NCBI GenBank assembly: GCA_018334735.1
Contig: JAGXLK010000208.1
Span: 1-5,604, forward strand
DNA: 5,604 nucleotides
Source: Planctomycetota bacterium
GTDB lineage: Bacteria > Planctomycetota > Brocadiia > SM23-32
Reading direction: 5' to 3'
Positions 1-4,822 of the stretch are shown here, one piece after another (the first letter of the stretch is position 1; every line of letters begins with the position of its first letter). Below the pieces are notes generated by a model that was not told the origin of the DNA, ran no database searches, and worked only from the letters and a program-made list of their open reading frames with translations. The position numbers and the translations under genes are program-made.

Positions 1-575
1 TACGGCGTATCGACACCGATCTTGCTTTCTTCGCTCGGGATTCCGGTGCACTGGCCGTTCTCGATGTAGACATACGGTGGGATATCGAGCGAACTCGGGA
101 TCACAAATGAGTAATTGAATCCCCGGTCGTTCGGGCCTTCGGTGACCGGTTTCGTATAATCGATTCTCTTGAGCGCCTCCCCTTCCCAGTCATTGGCGTT
201 TTTCGGAAACGGTTCCCCCTCCTTTGTATGCCAGCCCAAACCCAGATGCCATTTCCCGATACAGGCGGTCCAGTAACCGTGTCTCTGCAGGTAGGATGCG
301 ACGGTGGGGCGATCCTCTTCCAGCAGCATGGGGCTCTCGCCGGTGAGCACGCCGGATTTCAGACGGCTCCGCCAGTTATAGCGTCCGGTCATAATACTGT
401 AGCGGGTGGGAGTGCAGACGGCGGAGCTGGTGTGCGAATCGGTGAACCGCATTCCATCGTCGGCCAGCTGATCCAGCACGGGAGTTGGGGCTTTGCAGTT
501 GGGGTTGAAGCACCCCACATCGCCATAGCCCTGATCATCAGCAAGAATGTAAACAATATTTGGGAATTCAGGCAT
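1..575 (-). CDS. Type I (formylglycine) sulfatase, N-terminal 191 residues; 3' end cut by the window edge
   Basis: Hydrolyses a sulfate ester, probably on a polysaccharide or small aryl/alkyl substrate; the true substrate cannot be told from this part. Reading from 575, the protein opens with NIVYILADDQGYGD (residues 6-19), where D13 and D14 are the expected metal ligands. The sulfatase signature CTPTR lies at residues 54-58; C54 is the cysteine converted to formylglycine by a maturase, in the CxPxR form. MTGRY (62-66) and GKWHLG (107-112, K108 and H110 likely active-site residues) follow. The family is usually 450-550 residues, so more than half is missing. The ATG at 575 is chosen because CCGGAG sits 7 bases upstream. 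No signal peptide follows this start, although the frame upstream is open and hydrophobic (see findings). The gene follows the receiver gene by 145 bases on the same strand and has no functional link with the acs genes. Family assignment is firm; sub-family is not assigned. Confidence 0.93.
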   Translation of the reverse strand, partial: MPEFPNIVYILADDQGYGDVGCFNPNCKAPTPVLDQLADDGMRFTDSHTSSAVCTPTRYSIMTGRYNWRSRLKSGVLTGESPMLLEEDRPTVASYLQRHGYWTACIGKWHLGLGWHTKEGEPFPKNANDWEGEALKRIDYTKPVTEGPNDRGFNYSFVIPSSLDIPPYVYIENGQCTGIPSEESKIGVDTP

Positions 576-582
576 TAGCAGA

Positions 583-588
583 CTCCGG
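583..588 (-). promoter_or_regulatory. Ribosome binding site of the sulfatase gene
   Basis: CCGGAG on the minus strand, with GGAG 7 bases before the ATG at 573-575. This spacing supports the ATG at 575 over the only upstream in-frame alternative, a GTG at 615-617, which has no purine-rich motif before it. Confidence 0.6.
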
Positions 589-631
589 TTAGCACAAAAG
601 GCTAAGCTAATTAGCACGATGCCGCGTCGTT

Positions 632-645
632 GGGCAGCTCTGCCC
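632..645 (-). other. Small GC-rich inverted repeat in the sulfatase leader
   Basis: GGGCAG and CTGCCC form a perfect 6-base stem separated by 2 bases (or a 5-base stem with a 4-base loop). It lies in the gap between the receiver and the sulfatase. On the minus strand no T-run follows, so it is not a standard terminator. It may be a leader hairpin or chance. Confidence 0.3.
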
Positions 646-680
646 CCACAACAGAGGGAATCCCGCGAATGGTAGAGGAC

Positions 681-707
681 GTATAAGTCATATACGTCTT
701 ATAAGTC
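681..707. repeat. Three tandem 9-base units of the form NTATAMGTC, also able to form a hairpin
   Basis: Units are GTATAAGTC (681-689), ATATACGTC (690-698) and TTATAAGTC (699-707). A degenerate fourth unit, GTAGAGGAC, precedes them at 672-680. The same stretch is an imperfect inverted repeat: 677-687 pairs with 698-708 over 11 bases with one mismatch and a 10-base loop. It starts 13 bases downstream of the receiver stop codon, so it would lie at the 3' end of the acs-linked transcript and upstream of the sulfatase. It is AT-rich compared with its surroundings. Function is not known; a transcript-end structure or a dispersed genomic repeat are both possible. Confidence 0.6.
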
Positions 708-720
708 CTGTGATTACGTT

Positions 721-1110
721 CTACTCGTTCTGGCTTTTCAAAAAATCTTCCACTCTCGCGGTGAGTTCGTCGACATCTTTTATTTCTTTTAACAAATGGT
801 CAACCGGGAGCCATCGGGGCAAATCATCACCTACTCCTGTGGGGATATCGTAACCCTCCCAGGTGAACGCGAGCTTCGGTGTTTTTTCCACCTCCGCCCA
901 CCTGTCCATCCAGCGACAGAACTCTGCTCCATCCATACCTGGGAGGTACAAATCGAGCACGAGAGCATCGAATTTTTCTTTTTGATCGATCCGCAACATA
1001 GCGCGTTCTGCGCAATGCGCTACTTCCACGCAGTGTCCTCTTTGCGCCAGTTTTTCCTGGACGCAGCTTGTGCAATATCGTTTGCCTTCGACGTATAAAA
1101 TTCTGGCCAT
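721..1110 (-). CDS. Stand-alone response-regulator receiver domain, cysteine-rich, with altered acidic pocket
   Basis: A 129-residue protein with the size and layout of a single CheY-like receiver and no output domain. Beta-1 is ARILYVEG (2-9). The phospho-acceptor is D53 in LVLDLYLPGMDG (50-61). The conserved hydroxyl residue is probably T83 (AFTW), and the conserved lysine K108 in DHLLKEI (104-110), where the usual following proline is glutamate. The acidic pair normally at the end of beta-1 (DD) is E8-G9, so Mg2+ binding and phosphorylation may be changed. Cysteines are unusually frequent in the first 33 residues: C13 and C16 as CxxC, then C27 and C33, plus C65. The start at 1110 has GGAGG 9 bases upstream. 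The gene follows the DRTGG-domain gene by 37 bases and looks like the last gene of the acs-linked operon. No sensor kinase is in the window. The receiver fold is well supported; its partner and role are unknown. Confidence 0.85.
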   Translation of the reverse strand: MARILYVEGKRYCTSCVQEKLAQRGHCVEVAHCAERAMLRIDQKEKFDALVLDLYLPGMDGAEFCRWMDRWAEVEKTPKLAFTWEGYDIPTGVGDDLPRWLPVDHLLKEIKDVDELTARVEDFLKSQNE

Positions 1111-1119
1111 ACCTCATAT

Positions 1120-1134
1120 CCTCCATTCAGGAGG
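1120..1134 (-). promoter_or_regulatory. Ribosome binding site of the receiver gene, inside a possible small hairpin
   Basis: On the minus strand GGAGG (1120-1124) lies 9 bases before the ATG at 1108-1110. Directly upstream is its complement CCTCC (1130-1134), 5 bases away, so the mRNA could form a 5-base-pair stem that hides the Shine-Dalgarno sequence. The binding site itself is convincing; regulation through the stem is only a possibility. Confidence 0.5.
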
Positions 1135-1147
1135 CCAAAACGGCGTT

Positions 1148-2248
1148 TTAATCGGCTTCGTTCACGCCCAGAATTTTATCCAGTGTCACGTATTTCTGGA
1201 CCAGGTTCTGAGCAAGTTCCAATTTGTTACGGTCTTGGGGCGTAATCTTCGCCACCAACCTTCGAGCTCTATATGCAGCGGTCGCTGTATCTTCTTCTGA
1301 AAGTAACACAGGCACATCGACCTGGCACATAAGATTCACAATGCTCAGGTGAGGGATCAACCCGCCTGTCAGCAATAATCCTGCTACCTGTGCGGAAGGT
1401 GCTTTGTCTCGCATCAGGTGAGCATTAATACAGGTCACGATATTATCGACGCGGTCGCCAGGTACCACGACCAGGCATCCCGTTTCCAGGTAACCCACCA
1501 TATTCTGCGGTTCCATTGCGCCTACGATAATATCTTCAACTTTACTGTCGAGGTGGTCCTGTCCCGTCAGCACCTCCAGATTGAGTTCATCCCGCAGTTG
1601 GACTATCGTCGGATACGTTAGTTCCGTTTTGTATGGAATTACTCCGAGGCAATCGATCCCAATGTTTTTGAGTCCCTGCTTCACAGCATCAGAGACCTTA
1701 TCGTATTTGCTTTCATAAACTTTGTTTATGACAGCCCCGAGGACATTTACGCCCTGTCGCTCGAAGAGGGCTCGGTTGAGAGCAATCTCATCTATGCAGC
1801 TTCCGATTCCTCCTCCGCTAACGATGAGGACATCTGCTCCCAGCAATTCGGCTACTTCGGCATTGGAAGCGTCGATCACTGATCCGACCCCGGCGTGACC
1901 GGTACCTTCGATAATGGCAACATCTTTGTTGCAGGCGACCTTCTCGAAAGCTTCGGTTATTTGTCCGCGGATATGTTCGGGGCGTCGGTCGAAAATGTAG
2001 TCCCGAGTGAACCCTCTGGGTATAAGCACCGGGCTGATTTCCTGGAGTTCGCCGTCGGCAGCCAGAGCCTGCTTAAACAGCACCGCATCTTCGTCGGCTG
2101 CCACCCCATCCCTTTCGATATAACGCTGACCGACCGGTTTAATAAACGATGCGGAGAGCTCCCTGTTAAGCGCAGCACGGTACAGGCCAACGGAAATGGT
2201 GGTTTTACCATCATGCTGCTGGGTGGCAGCAACGTAGATCTTTCTCAT
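1148..2248 (-). CDS. BioD-like P-loop NTPase with DRTGG domain (phosphotransacetylase N-terminal-domain family)
   Basis: A 366-residue protein related to the N-terminal part of long bacterial phosphotransacetylases and to the BioD/CobQ-type ATPases; the phosphotransacetylase catalytic domain itself is absent. Visible parts: P-loop ATQQHDGKTT (residues 8-17, K15 the likely phosphate-binding lysine), the BioD/CobQ-type EGTGH motif (114-118), a glycine-rich strand-turn VSGGGIGS (143-150), the IPYKTELTYPTI segment (204-215) typical of the end of the BioD-like part, then a DRTGG domain at about 216-330, with the GDR element at 264-266 and the LLLTGG element at 291-296. It probably binds ATP and is cytoplasmic; the reaction is unknown. 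It starts 21 bases after the DUF3786 gene with a weak ribosome site (AGGG about 10 bases upstream), and is followed by the receiver. Its place in an acs operon suggests service to the corrinoid/CODH-ACS system or sensing of the acetyl-CoA/acetyl-phosphate branch, which is inference only. Confidence 0.85.
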   Translation of the reverse strand: MRKIYVAATQQHDGKTTISVGLYRAALNRELSASFIKPVGQRYIERDGVAADEDAVLFKQALAADGELQEISPVLIPRGFTRDYIFDRRPEHIRGQITEAFEKVACNKDVAIIEGTGHAGVGSVIDASNAEVAELLGADVLIVSGGGIGSCIDEIALNRALFERQGVNVLGAVINKVYESKYDKVSDAVKQGLKNIGIDCLGVIPYKTELTYPTIVQLRDELNLEVLTGQDHLDSKVEDIIVGAMEPQNMVGYLETGCLVVVPGDRVDNIVTCINAHLMRDKAPSAQVAGLLLTGGLIPHLSIVNLMCQVDVPVLLSEEDTATAAYRARRLVAKITPQDRNKLELAQNLVQKYVTLDKILGVNEAD

Positions 2249-2269
2249 AATCCGTGTGCCCTGCAGCTA

Positions 2270-2902
2270 TCAGCTGGAAGGGCCCTTGCCCTCAAGAGCA
2301 GAAACAAGTTTTTCGGCCGCGACAATCATACTTTCAATACTGAGCACGTCAAGGGCATTATCGGAGAAAAGCACTTTGCATTCGTGCGGAAATTCCTCAT
2401 CTGCTTCCTCGCGCACAACCTGCAACTCAAAATTGGGAAAAAAGCGAAAGAGATAACGCAAGGGGGTTTCGCCACTCTTTGCCCCACCCACTTCCTCCGC
2501 AGCTTTTTCGAATTTAGCGGCATCCGACCCCACGCCATGGGTAAGACGTTGCGGCACGCGCTGTTGGTAGGCCTTTTGATAAGCCCTCACCTCCGGGAAA
2601 GCAACAAAACCCTGAAAGCTCTGCGGGCTGGAAGGATTCCGACTGTTGAGGTAGTCGAGGGCTAAAATTTGCCAGACCATTCGAGGCCCATTTCCATCCC
2701 CTTCTACAATCATAGAAACCGGATCGAGCCTGATGACCAAATGCCATTTAAGGACTTTGAGTCTGATTCTCCCTTCATCGGTAACGGCCGCACCGAGTTT
2801 TTCAAAACGCTCCGGATCAAAGTTTTCCCGCAAACGGCGCTTTTCCTCGCGCAAAGCGGATTCGTAGCCTTCCCGTTTTGTATTTCCCGGTTTTTCTTTC
2901 AC
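2270..2902 (-). CDS. DUF3786-family protein, function unknown, linked to the acs genes
   Basis: A 210-residue soluble protein. The C-terminal half shows the pattern I associate with DUF3786: RYLFRFFPNFEL (149-160), then the acidic EEADEEFP (165-172), KVLF (176-179) and a conserved LSIE segment (187-190). The central block QSFQGFVAFPEV (94-105), with a later GGAKSG turn (139-144), also fits. The N-terminus is highly charged (residues 1-35). There are no membrane segments and only one cysteine (C175), so a self-contained iron-sulfur cluster is unlikely. The start is a GTG at 2900-2902: an in-frame TAA lies 15 bases upstream, so there is no earlier start, and AAGGGAAG sits 6 bases before it. It begins 16 bases after acsE stops, which implies co-transcription. 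No biochemical role is established; a maturation or protection role for the corrinoid protein is a guess from context. Confidence 0.8.
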   Translation of the reverse strand: MKEKPGNTKREGYESALREEKRRLRENFDPERFEKLGAAVTDEGRIRLKVLKWHLVIRLDPVSMIVEGDGNGPRMVWQILALDYLNSRNPSSPQSFQGFVAFPEVRAYQKAYQQRVPQRLTHGVGSDAAKFEKAAEEVGGAKSGETPLRYLFRFFPNFELQVVREEADEEFPHECKVLFSDNALDVLSIESMIVAAEKLVSALEGKGPSS

Positions 2903-2908
2903 TACTAT

Positions 2909-2916
2909 CTTCCCTT
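2909..2916 (-). promoter_or_regulatory. Ribosome binding site deciding the GTG start of the DUF3786 gene
   Basis: AAGGGAAG on the minus strand ends 6 bases before the GTG at 2900-2902. Together with the in-frame TAA just upstream, it fixes the non-ATG start. Confidence 0.55.
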
Positions 2917-2918
2917 AA

Positions 2919-3710
2919 TCACCGGTGCTCGAGATACGCATCAATATAATCATCGCAGTAAATTTGTTCTTCCAGGAGCAACTCTGCCGTGATTCCGGCA
3001 TTCATCAACTCTTCATCGGTCGCATCCATGATGGCGCCATCCAGTCCTGCACCTATCGCCATCACCAGGAAAGTTCGGTTGATGAGGCTACGGAGCTTGC
3101 AGCTCTGGCTGACGTTTGAGAGACCGACAATGAACTTCGGCGGAGGATCACTGAACACTTTAAGCTGTCGGATTGCCTCGCAGACCGCCTGAGGCTGTTT
3201 TGGAGCAACATTCACGGGAATAATAACCGGATCAATAATCAGATTCGGAATGTCCAGTCCGTATTCCATGGCTTTCGTGACCATAGTGGCCCCCATGCTG
3301 ACCCGCGAATCGACATCACTTGGTACCCCGCTGGCAGATATCGTAAGAGCGACCAGTTGGGAATCCGTCTCGACAGCGAGGGGCACGTACCGATCCAATT
3401 CTTCTTCCGTTGCTTTTGTTGAATTGATGATCGTCGGATTGCTGCAAGCGGTGAGCGCTTTTTCCATTACATCGAACTTCGGGGTATCGATGCAAAGGGG
3501 AGCATCTGTAACCGCTTGCGTGCTCTCAATGAGCCACAACATATTTTCCAGCGCATCGCCTTTGGCCGTCCCCACGTTGATATCCAGCGCATTGGCACCA
3601 CATTCAAGCTGTTCTTTCGCAACATCCTGGATGACAGATTCATCCCGTTCCTGAATGGCTTCTTTCACCTCACTGAACATCCCGTTGATACGTTCACCGA
3701 TTACAAACAT
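2919..3710 (-). CDS. acsE: 5-methyltetrahydrofolate:corrinoid/iron-sulfur protein Co-methyltransferase
   Basis: Transfers the methyl group of methyl-tetrahydrofolate to the Co(I) cobamide of the corrinoid iron-sulfur protein, linking the methyl and carbonyl branches of the Wood-Ljungdahl pathway. At 263 residues it is about the length of the well-studied Moorella AcsE and resembles it throughout as I recall that sequence. It opens with MFVIGERINGMF and includes ALDINVG (41-47), LCIDTP (72-77, D75), IINSTKA (94-100, N96), LIIDPVIIPVNVAP (157-170, D160) and VGLSNVSQSC (195-204, N199). D75, N96, D160 and N199 match the folate-binding and proton-relay positions known in MeTr enzymes. It ends in the typical YCDDYIDAYLEHR. 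The ATG at 3710 is chosen over an in-frame ATG at 3872: it has AAGGAGA upstream, the family starts here, and the longer version would overlap acsD. It follows acsD by 61 bases. Confidence 0.97.
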   Translation of the reverse strand: MFVIGERINGMFSEVKEAIQERDESVIQDVAKEQLECGANALDINVGTAKGDALENMLWLIESTQAVTDAPLCIDTPKFDVMEKALTACSNPTIINSTKATEEELDRYVPLAVETDSQLVALTISASGVPSDVDSRVSMGATMVTKAMEYGLDIPNLIIDPVIIPVNVAPKQPQAVCEAIRQLKVFSDPPPKFIVGLSNVSQSCKLRSLINRTFLVMAIGAGLDGAIMDATDEELMNAGITAELLLEEQIYCDDYIDAYLEHR

Positions 3711-3718
3711 TGAATCGC

Positions 3719-3725
3719 TCTCCTT
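3719..3725 (-). promoter_or_regulatory. Ribosome binding site fixing the acsE start
   Basis: AAGGAGA on the minus strand, with its GGAG core 9 bases before the ATG at 3708-3710. It supports the family-length 263-residue AcsE rather than the 317-residue extension. Confidence 0.75.
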
Positions 3726-3771
3726 TTTCTCATGAGTCAAATCTCTGGTTGACCCGAAGTTACCGACCTTA

Positions 3772-4746
3772 TCAATCAGTCTCGCCACCGGGCCACAGTT
3801 CATCAAGTATTTCTCGGATTTGCTCCAGCGCTTTCGGGTTGCGCATAACAAAAAGTTCCCCGCCCGCCTCAATCAATCCCAGCACTGAAGCTGCTTCCCA
3901 GAGCGGTGCACGGATTTTCTCCGAACCCCAGCCGGGTTCTTCTTCTTCAGGCGTTTTGGCTTCTTTAACACGGCCGGTCTCGACACCCACATCCAGCAGG
4001 ATAGGCTGCTGCAGGAGTTTATCGCCTCTAAGAGCCGCCTGACGTGCCCGTTCCATTACCGAATAAATATAAATCATCCCGAAACCGAGAGCACCGGTCG
4101 TCGGATAGATAATGATGTCGTTAAGATCCACTCCCACATCCTGAAGCAACATATTGACCTGCTTGGCCAGATTAATATCACAGGGCGATTCAGCGATGAT
4201 CTTATGTTCGTCGGCCAGACATGCAGCACCGATCGTCCGGTAATCGTCTTCTTTGGCCGTCCCCAGCAGCAGGTTCTCTCCGGCGGCAGCCTGGGAAACT
4301 TTCGGGAGAACGTTATTGTCGACATCGGGCACATCCACCCCCCATACTGCGAGGGGTAGCCCGCAGCTATCCAGCACTTTTTTGACATCGTCAGCGCACT
4401 CTTCAGCGGATCGCCCACCATCATCGGGGTGAGCAGCATCGAGTTTGAGGCAGACTAAATCCGCGCCCCATTCCTCCGCTTTCGCCGCCCATGCTCCCAC
4501 ATCATCCGCAACGTCTTCAACGTACTGGCGAACCTCTGGTTCCCAATCGTCCGCACCGAGATTCGATATTTCCATGGCGAACGCCGGAGGATTCGGGAAT
4601 TCGGCCTCGAATCCCAACAGCGGCAATCCCGTATCGCCACCGATTGTAACCGTTTTCTCCCGCGAGCCCCCTTCATCCGAGGTCGCACCGATTGTTATTT
4701 CATTTATTGCTCCGTTATAGCTCTTTTCGACAGATGGAACCGCCAT
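3772..4746 (-). CDS. acsD: Corrinoid iron-sulfur protein small subunit (acetyl-CoA synthase complex delta subunit)
   Basis: Forms the CFeSP heterodimer with AcsC; the dimer carries the methyl-cobamide between AcsE and acetyl-CoA synthase. At 324 residues it is close to the 323 I recall for Moorella AcsD and looks alike over its whole length. Landmarks: ITIGATSDEGGSR (17-29), TIGGDTGLPLLGFE (34-47), a TIM-barrel core with GADLVCLKLDAAHPDD (94-109), AAAGENLLLG (153-162), IIAESPCDIN (183-192), YPTTGALGFGMIYIYSVMER (214-233), and the C-terminal LWEAASVLGLIEAGGELFVM (282-301). No 4Fe-4S cysteine motif is expected in this subunit and none is seen; the cluster is carried by AcsC. The start has TTAGGAGG 8 bases upstream. 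It lies 76 bases after acsV and 61 before acsE. The gene for AcsC is not in the window. Confidence 0.97.
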   Translation of the reverse strand: MAVPSVEKSYNGAINEITIGATSDEGGSREKTVTIGGDTGLPLLGFEAEFPNPPAFAMEISNLGADDWEPEVRQYVEDVADDVGAWAAKAEEWGADLVCLKLDAAHPDDGGRSAEECADDVKKVLDSCGLPLAVWGVDVPDVDNNVLPKVSQAAAGENLLLGTAKEDDYRTIGAACLADEHKIIAESPCDINLAKQVNMLLQDVGVDLNDIIIYPTTGALGFGMIYIYSVMERARQAALRGDKLLQQPILLDVGVETGRVKEAKTPEEEEPGWGSEKIRAPLWEAASVLGLIEAGGELFVMRNPKALEQIREILDELWPGGETD

Positions 4747-4754
4747 CTTGTTAT

Positions 4755-4762
4755 CCTCCTAA
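4755..4762 (-). promoter_or_regulatory. Strong ribosome binding site of acsD
   Basis: TTAGGAGG, close to the full anti-16S complement, 8 bases before the ATG at 4744-4746. It is the strongest translation signal in the window, in keeping with a structural subunit needed in quantity. Confidence 0.8.
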
Positions 4763-4822
4763 CAGCGATGAATGCCTTTGCTGAATTGTAAATGTAAACG
4801 ATATTCTATAGCACGCTCTGTA

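Noticed and set aside
228..578. Plus-strand open frame opposite the sulfatase
   Set aside because: It is fully antisense to a gene with clear catalytic motifs and has no family features.
611..691. 26-codon minus-strand frame starting at the ATG 689-691 in the intergenic gap
   Set aside because: It starts inside the 9-base repeat, has no ribosome site, and ends before the sulfatase; no support for a leader peptide.
1137..1149. Inverted repeat AAAACG/CGTTTT at the end of the DRTGG gene as a terminator
   Set aside because: The arms are only 6 bases with a 1-base loop and overlap the stop codon; no proper stem plus T-run, and the receiver gene follows at once.
1895..2665. 256-residue plus-strand open frame
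   Set aside because: It lies antisense across two well-supported genes and the gap between them, has no ribosome site, and its translation shows no recognisable domain.
3250..3654. Serine-rich plus-strand open frame opposite acsE
   Set aside because: Low-complexity composition typical of a shadow of a real gene; acsE is certain on the other strand.
2919..3872. Longer acsE reading frame with 54 extra N-terminal residues starting at 3872
   Set aside because: The extra part overlaps the end of acsD, does not resemble the family, and has no ribosome site, while the ATG at 3710 has AAGGAGA and the family N-terminus.
4747..4822. Possible promoter or riboswitch between acsV and acsD
   Set aside because: Only 76 bases, with no convincing -35/-10 pair and far too short for a cobalamin riboswitch; only the ribosome site is clear.
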